A stretch of DNA of 64,000 nt, taken from contig JALHSQ010000121.1 in assembly GCA_022865885.1 (NCBI GenBank), forward strand, positions 1 to 64,000, in the 5' to 3' direction. A program made the translations under genes and the position numbers. Shown one piece after another: positions 27,108-34,835 of this stretch. Position 1 is the stretch's first letter. Every line of letters starts with the position of its first letter. This DNA comes from Candidatus Bathyarchaeota archaeon (GTDB lineage Archaea > Thermoproteota > Bathyarchaeia > Bathyarchaeales > Bathycorpusculaceae). A model generated the notes under the pieces. The model was given only the letters and a program-made list of their open reading frames with translations. It had not been told where the DNA came from and made no database searches.

Positions 27108-27464
27108 CTAGACGCGTGCATATTCCACTCTCTCATTTACGTAGTTTATCGCTTGAAACACAGACCTTGCAAGTCCCAGTAAGCCGAAAAGCATTGAAAA
27201 CACAAGGAAGAAACGGAAATCCACCATCAGATCTATGTTCTGAAAAGTTGCTTTGAATATTCCATCATTCAGCGAGAGCATCAGATAGAAGACCACAAAC
27301 AATGCTCTGGCTATGCCGAACAATTGGCCGTAAATCGTTCCTGAAGTCAATTCTCCCACTACTATCAATGCGATGAATACTGCGACGAATGTTTCGAGGG
27401 TCTGCTTAAGACTTGGAATAAGTGTTGAGAACGGAGCCACAATCGTCCATATTATGAAGAACAA
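27108..27464 (-). CDS. Hypothetical membrane protein (third of a trio)
   Basis: 118 residues with about three hydrophobic segments (near 2-20, 25-45 and 80-100) and a short charged end. I do not recognise it. The frame stays open upstream for another 30 codons that look coding (an amphipathic stretch then ATLLYAL), but this stretch contains no ATG or GTG, only the TTG used here and an internal CTG. It follows the gene at 27553 by under 100 bases on the same strand, so the three genes from 28824 to 27108 form a likely operon. Confidence 0.5.
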   Translation of the reverse strand: MFFIIWTIVAPFSTLIPSLKQTLETFVAVFIALIVVGELTSGTIYGQLFGIARALFVVFYLMLSLNDGIFKATFQNIDLMVDFRFFLVFSMLFGLLGLARSVFQAINYVNERVEYARV

Positions 27465-27552
27465 TGCGTAGAGTAGAGTTGCTTTTATGGTGGCTTTCAG
27501 GACCTTGAGGATAATGTTTCGAGATGCATGTTTGACTGAGTTGCTCTTCGTA

Positions 27553-28332
27553 TTAGCCGTAGGTAGTCACCTGTGGTCCGTAGTTGAAGAGCGGAGTTGA
27601 CACGTATATTTCAAAGTAGCCTTTTGAGGTCATCGAGCTTGTGAGAACGTCAAACTGGATGTGTTCCCTGTAGTGTGAGTGTTGCGCGACTTCGATTGTG
27701 GTTTCATTGCTGCCAATGGTGAGTTTGGCTTCGTTCAGCATCTTTAGTTGTAGTTGTCCGGAGATGTTGAAGAAGGAGTGATTCTCGAAGCTTATTGGTA
27801 TGGTCACTTGGAGATGCGTCAGGTTGAGAACCGTGTAGAGGGGTTGTTCCACGGTAAGGTTGTATATTGGTGCTCCCCATGGAATGGACAGGTTTGCGGA
27901 AGCTTCAACTGGAATGATTTCTGCAATTCTAAGTCCAATCGATTCTGCAACGTCTAGCAAAGTGTCATTGAATAAGTAGCTTTGGTCTTTTCTGAGCAGA
28001 TCATCCATATTCAACGTTACATTGTGAAGGATCGTTACGTTTTCGCCTTTTCTGATTACTCTTACGAGTGTTGAACCCTGGGAAATGATGGAACCTTCTG
28101 CATCAGAGACTCTCGTTGTCACGTTGAACGAGCCTATGTTATAGTAACCGTTGTTGAGGATATCTATGGGAAGGGTAAGAATCACTCTTTTGTTCAGTGT
28201 TGTTTCTATTTGCGGATCTTTGAATTCGAAGTGTAAGTATGTTACAGAGTATGCTGCAGAAGCGGTGAAAAAGATTAGAAATATCCAGAGGATGACAGTC
28301 ACAATGCCTATCATCCGGATTGGCACTTTCAT
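27553..28332 (-). CDS. Membrane-anchored extracellular protein, unknown (second of trio)
   Basis: About 259 residues from the Met at 28332 (an upstream Met at 28368 gives 12 more). One N-terminal membrane helix (about residues 5-28) is followed by a beta-rich outside region with many N-glycosylation sequons (NVTT, NVTI, NVTL, NLTV, NLTH, NISG and others). Two halves look like beta-sandwich repeats. No family recognised. Its neighbours are two further membrane proteins, so an envelope complex is plausible. Confidence 0.55.
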   Translation of the reverse strand: MKVPIRMIGIVTVILWIFLIFFTASAAYSVTYLHFEFKDPQIETTLNKRVILTLPIDILNNGYYNIGSFNVTTRVSDAEGSIISQGSTLVRVIRKGENVTILHNVTLNMDDLLRKDQSYLFNDTLLDVAESIGLRIAEIIPVEASANLSIPWGAPIYNLTVEQPLYTVLNLTHLQVTIPISFENHSFFNISGQLQLKMLNEAKLTIGSNETTIEVAQHSHYREHIQFDVLTSSMTSKGYFEIYVSTPLFNYGPQVTTYG

Positions 28333-28383
28333 TGTATTACCTTTTTCTTGACATCGCCTTGTAGGCATGTGTTAGGAGCAGCG

Positions 28384-28824
28384 TTACGTTTTTCCGGAAT
28401 CACTTGGTGACTGAGGGATTTCTTCTGGAGGCATAGCAACTATTTCCGGTTCTGGAGGGCCTTCTTTCTCAATTGCCTGTCCCTTCTTTGGTTTTTGAGG
28501 CGTTTGACCGCACTGAGATACTGTTGGCTTCAACGCTGTTGTTTCCGCCATTTTGGGCACATTTGTGACTATTGTCACGCCTCTGGCAGTTACGATTGAA
28601 GCTATCCACCCCATGACTCCCAGATACATTATTCGTATGGACGTTGTTATGAGGGGAGAAAGTGCGTCACCGAACGTCTGCACGAGATCGCCTGAAGCTA
28701 TTATTGTTAAGCTTTGCGTTAGAAAGCCGTAAGCGCTCACGAAGGTGAATATGAGCAAAGCTACGCCTATTGCAAGCATGGTGATGCCTGAAAGAGTTAT
28801 CTTGCTTCTAGAGTTGCCAAGCAT
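28384..28824 (-). CDS. Hypothetical two-helix membrane protein (first of trio)
   Basis: 146 residues. Two membrane segments (about 13-33 and 58-85) precede a cytoplasmic or outside tail rich in Pro, Glu and Gln (KPKKGQ, then PPEPEIVAMPPEEIPQ) that should be disordered. It is not a known family to me. It is the promoter-proximal gene of the trio; the 122 bases to the fumarase gene hold the only available intergenic space. Confidence 0.5.
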   Translation of the reverse strand: MLGNSRSKITLSGITMLAIGVALLIFTFVSAYGFLTQSLTIIASGDLVQTFGDALSPLITTSIRIMYLGVMGWIASIVTARGVTIVTNVPKMAETTALKPTVSQCGQTPQKPKKGQAIEKEGPPEPEIVAMPPEEIPQSPSDSGKT

Positions 28825-28946
28825 GGTTTGATCCCGTTCCTATTCTCATGGATCAAATATTAAATCTTCTTACATCTGAAACTGAATCCGGACTACCGAT
28901 TAGAAGAATGGAACACAGCATGGAACAGAAAAAACAGTGGTTGAAA

Positions 28947-29552
28947 CTATGGCGTTATGCCCAGTTTCTGATAGATTCTCAACTTGTTTTCTTCAACAGT
29001 CTTTGAGACGTCGGTGAACAGGTTGTTTCCGTGTGAGTCAATAGCAACTGCCAGTGGCCCGAAATCCTCAGCTTCGAAAATCCACATAGCTTCAGGCATG
29101 CCCAGATCAAGCCATTCAACGCTTTTCACGTTTTTTATGGCTTTTGCAGCTAATACTGCGGCTCCGCCTGTGAAGGCACCGTAGACGGCGCCATATTTGG
29201 CCATTGCGTCTGTTGTCCTCTTTCCCATTCCGCCTTTGCCAATTATCACGCGCACTTTGAAGTTCTTTATGAACTCGTCCTCGAAGATGTCCATTCTAGT
29301 GCTTGTTGTGGGACCTGCAGCCACTGCAATCCATTTTTCTCCTTGTTTGCTCATCACTGGCCCGCAATGGAAGACGGCTAGGCCTTCCAGGTTTATGGGC
29401 AAGTTTTTTGATTCCTTAAAGTATTCGAGAGCCCTTCTGTGAGCTTGATCCCTTGCTGTCACTATCGTTCCAGTCACGTATAGGACATCGTTTACTTTGA
29501 GCTTGCGGACGTCTTCCTCCGAAATAGGTGTTTTAAACTTGTAGACGGCCAT
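28947..29552 (-). CDS. Fumarate hydratase class I, beta subunit
   Basis: The 201-residue C-terminal half of the iron-sulfur fumarase/L(+)-tartrate dehydratase. The family region runs from GTIVTARDQAHRRAL through FHCGPVM and GKGGM to the ending DFGPLAVAIDSHGNNLF, where the catalytic swivelling domain residues lie. With the alpha subunit it interconverts fumarate and malate. It begins 11 bases after the alpha gene, the standard two-gene archaeal order. Confidence 0.93.
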   Translation of the reverse strand: MAVYKFKTPISEEDVRKLKVNDVLYVTGTIVTARDQAHRRALEYFKESKNLPINLEGLAVFHCGPVMSKQGEKWIAVAAGPTTSTRMDIFEDEFIKNFKVRVIIGKGGMGKRTTDAMAKYGAVYGAFTGGAAVLAAKAIKNVKSVEWLDLGMPEAMWIFEAEDFGPLAVAIDSHGNNLFTDVSKTVEENKLRIYQKLGITP

Positions 29553-29563
29553 TTTTTTTCACC

Positions 29564-30466
29564 CTACCATTTCAGTTTGTGAGTCAAGTACTCGACGTTT
29601 CCATCAGCGCTGATTCGTGCCGAGGCTCTTCTGGCAGCCCAGCAGTTGAAGGCTATTGCTGCAGGAAAAGATGCAGGATGCCTGAAGGCGTAGTCAATAT
29701 GTACCCCTAGGACAGTTGTTTTTCCGCCTAGACCCATAGGTCCAATGCCTGTCATGTTCGCGGCTTCCAGAATCTCTTTCTCAAGCTTTGCTATTTCTGG
29801 GTCGGGGTTGTGTTCAGTCAAAGGTCGTAGAAGGGTTTTCTTAGCCAGTTTCATGGATATGTCTGCTCCTCCCCCTATGGCAATGCCTAGGATATTAGGT
29901 GGGCAAGGTTGAGCCCCTGCCTTGATCACGGCGTCGATGGCGAATTTCTTCAATCCTTTTATCCCTTCGCCGGGGACAAGCATTCCGGTCGTGCACACGT
30001 TTTCAGAGCCACCGCCTTTTGTCATCACGGTCAGTTCCAAGCTGTCGCCAGACGTGATTTCCCAATTCACATACGGTATGTATCTTCCGCTGTTGTCTCC
30101 GCTGTTCTTTCCTGTGAAAGGGTTCACCGCGTTGGGTCGCAATGGTATTTCAGCCGTTGCTTTCTTCGTCGCGCCCAAGAGTGCTTCCTCAATTTTGTCC
30201 AAGTTTTTCACTTTTGCACCGGCTCGTGCATAAAAGATGATGGTGCCTGTGTCTTGGCATACTGGTGCTTGATACTTCTCAGCGAGTTCAATGTTATCCA
30301 AGATTGCTTTCAGTTGTGTCTTACCTGTCTCTGTTTCTTCAGCATAAGCCTTTTTCAGTACTTGCTTCACATCTTCCGGCAGATAGATGACAGCTTGTTT
30401 TAGAATGTTGAAAGCGACGTTTTCCACTAATTTTGCAGTCTCCAAGAGTCTTTCCTCTCTGTTCAA
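29564..30466 (-). CDS. Fumarate hydratase class I, alpha subunit
   Basis: The 300-residue [4Fe-4S] subunit. Three cluster cysteines are at the expected places: Cys70 in APVCQDTGT, Cys158 in SENVCTTGM and Cys188 in AQPCPPN. NAVNPFTGKNSGDN and MGLGGKTTVLGV complete the active-site motifs. The enzyme is oxygen-sensitive, matching an anaerobe. The alternative substrate tartrate cannot be excluded from sequence. It is divergent from the MGMT-like gene. Confidence 0.93.
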   Translation of the reverse strand: MNREERLLETAKLVENVAFNILKQAVIYLPEDVKQVLKKAYAEETETGKTQLKAILDNIELAEKYQAPVCQDTGTIIFYARAGAKVKNLDKIEEALLGATKKATAEIPLRPNAVNPFTGKNSGDNSGRYIPYVNWEITSGDSLELTVMTKGGGSENVCTTGMLVPGEGIKGLKKFAIDAVIKAGAQPCPPNILGIAIGGGADISMKLAKKTLLRPLTEHNPDPEIAKLEKEILEAANMTGIGPMGLGGKTTVLGVHIDYAFRHPASFPAAIAFNCWAARRASARISADGNVEYLTHKLKW

Positions 30467-30542
30467 TATGAAAAAAACGTGTACTTATGTTTTGTCTCAT
30501 GTGTCCGAAAAACTTAAGGAAGCCTCTTGACAACTGGGGCTT

Positions 30543-30992
30543 ATGAGGAAATCTAAGACTTGGCGGGAAAAGCTGGAAAAAGCACAAGAACCGAAAGTCG
30601 TCGAAACTCCAAAAGGGAAAATGCTGGTTCCCAAGCCCTTGGACGTTGACGCAATGTTACGACGGATCGAGAAAGGAAAGATCATCACGTTGAATCAGTT
30701 GAGAGCAAAATTGGCGAAGGATTTTTGCGCCGACTATACGTGTCCGCTGACTACCGGGATTTTCGTTTGGATCGCTGCAGAAACAGCTGAAGAAGACCTG
30801 AAAGCTGGGCGAAAAGAGGTGACGCCCTACTGGCGGATAATAAGGAATGACGGTAGCTTGAATGAGAAATTTCCAGGCGGAGCAGAAGCACAAGCCGCAC
30901 GCTTGAAGAAGGAAGGACACGCCATCCTGCCAGCCCAAGACAAGAAACCTCCAAAAGTGAAAGACTACGAGAAGGTTATGCAGAAACTCTGA
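30543..30992 (+). CDS. MGMT-like winged-helix protein lacking the PCHR active site
   Basis: 149 residues. The core KGKIITLNQLRAKLAKDF, then CPLTTGIFVWIAAE and PYWRIIRNDGSLNEKFPGG, follows a bacterial and archaeal family often labelled MGMT family protein because of its alkyltransferase-like fold. The alkyl-acceptor PCHRV motif is absent; the only cysteines are in DFCADYTCPL. It may bind DNA without repairing it, as ATL proteins do, or have another role. It lies upstream of radA in the same orientation with a promoter between them. Confidence 0.7.
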   Translation: MRKSKTWREKLEKAQEPKVVETPKGKMLVPKPLDVDAMLRRIEKGKIITLNQLRAKLAKDFCADYTCPLTTGIFVWIAAETAEEDLKAGRKEVTPYWRIIRNDGSLNEKFPGGAEAQAARLKKEGHAILPAQDKKPPKVKDYEKVMQKL

Positions 30993-31052
30993 GTGAGCGC
31001 CGTTCACTTTAACCTATCTCTCCATGGAACAGACTGTACGCTGCTTCGCGTG

Positions 31053-31062
31053 TTTTAAATAT
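31053..31062 (+). promoter_or_regulatory. TATA box of radA
   Basis: TTTTAAATAT lies about 50 bases ahead of the ATG at 31110, leaving a leader of roughly 25 bases. Confidence 0.5.
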
Positions 31063-31109
31063 GGCCTGCTGTACTCTTCCATGCAACGCGACAACTGGGG
31101 AAATGCTTG

Positions 31110-32120
31110 ATGGCTGAGGATGAAATCAAGGAAAGTTCCAGCAAGAAGAAGTATGAATTACTAGAGGATCTGCCTGGCGTAGGTCCAGCTACGGCCCAAA
31201 AACTGAAGGAGATGGGTTACCATACGATTGAGTCTTTAGCTATGACTACGGCCCGTGAGTTGGAACCTGCAGGTATAAGCGAGAAGAAGGCTTTGGGCAT
31301 TATTGAGACAGCGCGTTCGTCCATTGGTGTCTCTTTCATCAGGGCCGATGAACTGCTTAAGATGCGCAAGAACGTCCTTCGTTTAACAAGTGGGAGCAAA
31401 GTGGTGGATAGGCTTGTTGATGGCGGGTTGGAAACACAGACGATAACAGAATTTTACGGCGAATTTGGTACTGGAAAAAGCCAGATTTGCCACCAGCTAT
31501 GTGTAAACGTTCAATTGCCTCCTGAACGAGGTGGCCTTAACGGCGCAGTGTTGTACGTAGACACTGAGAACACATTTAGAACTGAAAGGATCGTTTCTAT
31601 GTCCAAGCATTTGGGACTTGACCCTGAGCAAGTTGCCAAAAACATCATTTATGCTGAGGCTTATACTTCCGACCATCAGATGTTCTTGCTTGATAATGCT
31701 GACGAAGTAATAAAGGAGAATAACATTAAGCTGATTATTGTTGATTCTTTGACTGCACACTTTAGGAGCGAATATATTGGCCGTGAAATGCTGGCTCCTA
31801 GACAACAGAGATTGAATAAACACATGCACAAGCTCATTGGTCTAGCAAGAGCTTTTAACGCCGTTGCTGTTGTCACAAACCAGGTTATGGCCAAACCGGA
31901 CGTGTTTTTTGGCGATGCCGTCCATCCCATCGGAGGGCACATCGTGGGTCACACGAGTCATACACGCATTTACTTGAGAAGAGCTTCACATGGTCCAATA
32001 CGCATAGCACGCTTGGTTTCAAGTCCATATTTGCCAGAAGGAGAGGAAATATTTAAAATAACTGAGAACGGAGTAGAGGATGCTTCCGAAGAGGACAAAA
32101 CGAAGCCTCGTGGTCGTTAA
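31110..32120 (+). CDS. radA: DNA repair and recombination protein RadA
   Basis: The archaeal Rad51/RecA recombinase that forms filaments on single-stranded DNA. Residues 20-70 are the helix-hairpin-helix N-domain (LPGVGPATAQKL). The ATPase core has Walker A GEFGTGKSQ, LYVDTENTF, Walker B LIIVDSLTAHF and the loop with TNQVMAKPDVFFGD. A polymerisation Phe precedes the core (SFIRADELL). The 336-residue length is standard. The ATG at 31110 directly follows a TTG at 31107. The next gene starts two bases after its stop. Confidence 0.96.
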   Translation: MAEDEIKESSSKKKYELLEDLPGVGPATAQKLKEMGYHTIESLAMTTARELEPAGISEKKALGIIETARSSIGVSFIRADELLKMRKNVLRLTSGSKVVDRLVDGGLETQTITEFYGEFGTGKSQICHQLCVNVQLPPERGGLNGAVLYVDTENTFRTERIVSMSKHLGLDPEQVAKNIIYAEAYTSDHQMFLLDNADEVIKENNIKLIIVDSLTAHFRSEYIGREMLAPRQQRLNKHMHKLIGLARAFNAVAVVTNQVMAKPDVFFGDAVHPIGGHIVGHTSHTRIYLRRASHGPIRIARLVSSPYLPEGEEIFKITENGVEDASEEDKTKPRGR

Positions 32121-32122
32121 GG

Positions 32123-32575
32123 ATGCCTGTTCCTTCAGCATTGGTTACGCGTTATTTTCAATTACTGGCTAATAGACAGTTTACAGAAGCAGAGCGCGAA
32201 CTGGAAAGAATCAAGCAGAAAATGCAGAAGACAGAATGGAACCGTGGCTTCTTTAGAGCCTTATATGGCATGCTTCTTTCTCGCAGAACAAACGGTGACG
32301 CATACGCCTTTTTCCCCAAGCTAGACCTAAGTGACAAGGCTGCCTTACACGCCTACAGGCGGGAGTTCCTTGAACACGTGGGGAGCAAGCTTCACGGAGA
32401 CTTTGACCGTGGATATTTCTCAGCTTGGGCAGATTGCATGCGTATTCTTAGCAGAATAGAAGTGCAGGCTGCTCCTAACCAGAATGGCACTACCGCTGAA
32501 GAGGGAAGACTTGCAACTGTAAAAGTTGACAAGAGTCAAGCAACTATAGAGAATTTCATCACAGAAGAAGAGTAA
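32123..32575 (+). CDS. Hypothetical protein downstream of RadA
   Basis: 150 residues, mostly helical, with a basic first half (RYFQLLANRQFTEAERELER) and an acidic flexible end. No family recognised. The two-base gap to radA makes cotranscription nearly certain, so a link to recombination or chromosome upkeep is the obvious hypothesis, without direct evidence. Confidence 0.7.
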   Translation: MPVPSALVTRYFQLLANRQFTEAERELERIKQKMQKTEWNRGFFRALYGMLLSRRTNGDAYAFFPKLDLSDKAALHAYRREFLEHVGSKLHGDFDRGYFSAWADCMRILSRIEVQAAPNQNGTTAEEGRLATVKVDKSQATIENFITEEE

Positions 32576-32693
32576 GGCGCTTATCGTGGTTTCGGCTCAG
32601 TCTATGTCAGCAAACCAAAGCACGTTTGCAGATTTGCAGCAGTCGTTAAGGCATAGAAAAAAGAGAGGCAATGAATAGTGAGTTGCTTGACGT

Positions 32694-32960
32694 TTACGTT
32701 GCTAGAACGCATTGTATCAATGGTGAAGATTCAAACTCCTTTATCAATTCCCTTCCCTTTTCAGTGGTCTGATAATAAGCCCCATCCTCCACAATGAAAC
32801 CACAAGCTTTGAGAAGCGTGACGTATCTTGTGAACTGCTCATAACTTAGAGAAACCGTTCTAATCAGGTTTGTCTGTTTTATGCCGTGTCTTGCAGCCCT
32901 CAGAATAGAAACAGAAATCATTAGGCTTTCTCTTCTCTTGGATGGAAAAGCAGTACTCAT
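32694..32960 (-). CDS. Winged-helix protein, HTH_45 type
   Basis: 88 residues with the archaeal small wHTH layout: SILRAARHGIKQTNLIRT, SYEQFTRYVTLLKACGFI and YYQTTEKGRELIKEF. It should bind DNA as a dimer; targets are unknown. It is transcribed away from the radical SAM gene at 33104. The 118 bases before it hold no convincing gene. The protein at 22549 has the same fold but differs by its Cys-rich tail. Confidence 0.75.
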   Translation of the reverse strand: MSTAFPSKRRESLMISVSILRAARHGIKQTNLIRTVSLSYEQFTRYVTLLKACGFIVEDGAYYQTTEKGRELIKEFESSPLIQCVLAT

Positions 32961-33103
32961 AACCCATCCACCTAAGACCTATATGTGTACGTCAACGGAA
33001 TTAAACGTATTCTTCTGTAAGGGGGTTCAGAATTGTTCCATATCTGTAATTTGGGACAAAAACCGTTAAGAATGGCAATCAAGATCATTTTCAACGGAGC
33101 ACG

Positions 33104-34102
33104 ATGTTGAATCTAACACCCGAAGCGGTTTGGCATTTGCCTGACGACGAACTGGTGAATATCCTTGACACTGGCGTGTTTTCGTCAATGACGAATAGAG
33201 TCCGTTTCTATGCCCCAAGTTTCATGCGCTACAAGACGAGCCGCTACAGTTCAACGTCTGCAGACTTTCCGACAATTTCAGTGACAGGGAAAAAGTGTGC
33301 GTTGAAATGCAAACACTGTGGCGGGAAGGTTCTGAATACTATGCATCCAATCGCCACTTCTGAAGAACTTTTTGAGCTGTGTGCTGAGCTCAAGCGTAAG
33401 GGTGCAGTGGGCTGCCTGCTAAGTGGTGGTTGCTTGCCTAATGGTTCTGTTCCATTGAATGGTTTTGTAGACGTCATCGGAAGAATTAAGCGTGAATTGG
33501 GCCTGACGATCCTTGTTCATACCGGTATAGTGGACTTACGAGCAGCTCAGACCCTCAGGAAAAGTGGCGTTGACGCGGCATTAATAGACATCATTGGGTC
33601 AGACGAAACGATAAAGGAAATTTATAAGCTGAACATGACGATCAAGAACTACAATGATTCCCTGGGCGCATTACATGAATCAGGCATAGCTTTCATACCC
33701 CACGTGATCGTTGGGCTTCACCATGGAGGACTCAAAGGTGAACTGAAAGCTTTAGAGATGATCTCGCAATATTCGCCCTCAGCGCTAGTCATTATCGCGT
33801 TCATGCCTATCCGTGGGACGGCGATGGAAAAGACTGAACCACCAAGGCCTGTCGACATCGTGCGAGTGACAGCGGTCGCTAGGCTTATGTTTCCAAATAC
33901 GCCGCTGGTTTTGGGTTGCATGCGGCCAAGAGGTAGACATCAGAGGGAAACCGACTTGTTGGCAATTAAGGCAGGAGTGGACGCTATAGCTTTTCCAGCA
34001 GAAGAAGCGATAAACTTCGCTGAAGAACGTGGTCGTGAAGTGACGTTTTCTCCTTTTTGCTGTTCTCAGGTGTACTCAGACATTGAGCACGATTTCTTGT
34101 AG
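33104..34102 (+). CDS. Radical SAM protein, candidate lipoyl synthase subunit (LipS-like)
   Basis: 332 residues. The [4Fe-4S]-binding CxxxCxxC is CALKCKHC near residue 65, followed by GGCLPNGSVPL, the strand VHTGIVD and IVGLHHGG, typical of the radical SAM barrel. A conserved late block LVLGCMRPRGRH and the FSPFCC end add further cysteines. The N-terminal LTPEAVWHLPDDELV and overall layout remind me of the archaeal LipS2 component of the two-part lipoyl synthase LipS1/LipS2, but that is memory, not a search. The lipoyl-E2 at 57.8 kb would need such an enzyme. It is a monocistronic gene. Confidence 0.8.
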   Translation: MLNLTPEAVWHLPDDELVNILDTGVFSSMTNRVRFYAPSFMRYKTSRYSSTSADFPTISVTGKKCALKCKHCGGKVLNTMHPIATSEELFELCAELKRKGAVGCLLSGGCLPNGSVPLNGFVDVIGRIKRELGLTILVHTGIVDLRAAQTLRKSGVDAALIDIIGSDETIKEIYKLNMTIKNYNDSLGALHESGIAFIPHVIVGLHHGGLKGELKALEMISQYSPSALVIIAFMPIRGTAMEKTEPPRPVDIVRVTAVARLMFPNTPLVLGCMRPRGRHQRETDLLAIKAGVDAIAFPAEEAINFAEERGREVTFSPFCCSQVYSDIEHDFL

Positions 34103-34164
34103 TCGCGACGTTGCTGATTTGTTCTGTTCGAAGTGCTTCGAAGTTTAGTGTTTGGTTGAGTTTT

Positions 34165-34797
34165 TCACAAACTGTCCGGCGGGTTTTGTCTCTTGCTTGA
34201 ATGTGAAGCTTCCCTAATCATGATGCAGCTTAAGGCAACCATCCACGCTGAGGCTGATATTGCGGAGATTGTTTCCGGAATGGCGACATTTGGACCAAAC
34301 TCTACCGTCCATTGTATTATCCATGCGCTTGCCGCTACGAGGGCTGCTAGCAACGTGAATAATCCGGTTTTCGTCTTGCCTGAGAGTGAAAGAGCTGTGG
34401 CGTTAATGAGCATCGATATGGGGAAAAGCAGGAAGAATGCTACTGACGCGTAGAAGTGCATAGGTCCAAGATCCTCGGGAAAAAAACCTATTGCGATCAA
34501 CGCCAGAGCGGCAAGAAGGAAGAGGAAGACGCCACTCTTGCCTAGAGCTTTTTCTTTCAAGAAAATGTGCAATCCTGATACGAAAACCAAAGCTAGAATC
34601 CCACTGATAATTAGACCTGCGTTGAACAGTGTTGCGGTGGGCCAGTCTTTGATCCCTAGATCACTTAGGGCATTATCTGTCCAACTGAACGGTGGGTAGT
34701 ATGAAACGGCAAGTATGATACACGTGAATGCAACGATTGGTGTGATTATGCCGCAAATTCCGGAGATTGTGAGCCAAGTTCTATCCTCATGTCTCAA
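34165..34797 (-). CDS. DUF998 family membrane protein
   Basis: 210 residues with six predicted membrane helices. The N-terminal signature around residues 33-49 (PPFSWTDNALSDLGI, then FNAGLI) is that of DUF998, whose members are small integral membrane proteins of unknown role. It lies at the end of the minus-strand run that starts with the ECF component, 39 bases after the DUF763 gene. Confidence 0.8.
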   Translation of the reverse strand: MRHEDRTWLTISGICGIITPIVAFTCIILAVSYYPPFSWTDNALSDLGIKDWPTATLFNAGLIISGILALVFVSGLHIFLKEKALGKSGVFLFLLAALALIAIGFFPEDLGPMHFYASVAFFLLFPISMLINATALSLSGKTKTGLFTLLAALVAASAWIIQWTVEFGPNVAIPETISAISASAWMVALSCIMIREASHSSKRQNPPDSL

Positions 34798-34835
34798 AAC
34801 AAGGCCTCCATGAGCTAATGATTGTCAGTTTTTGT

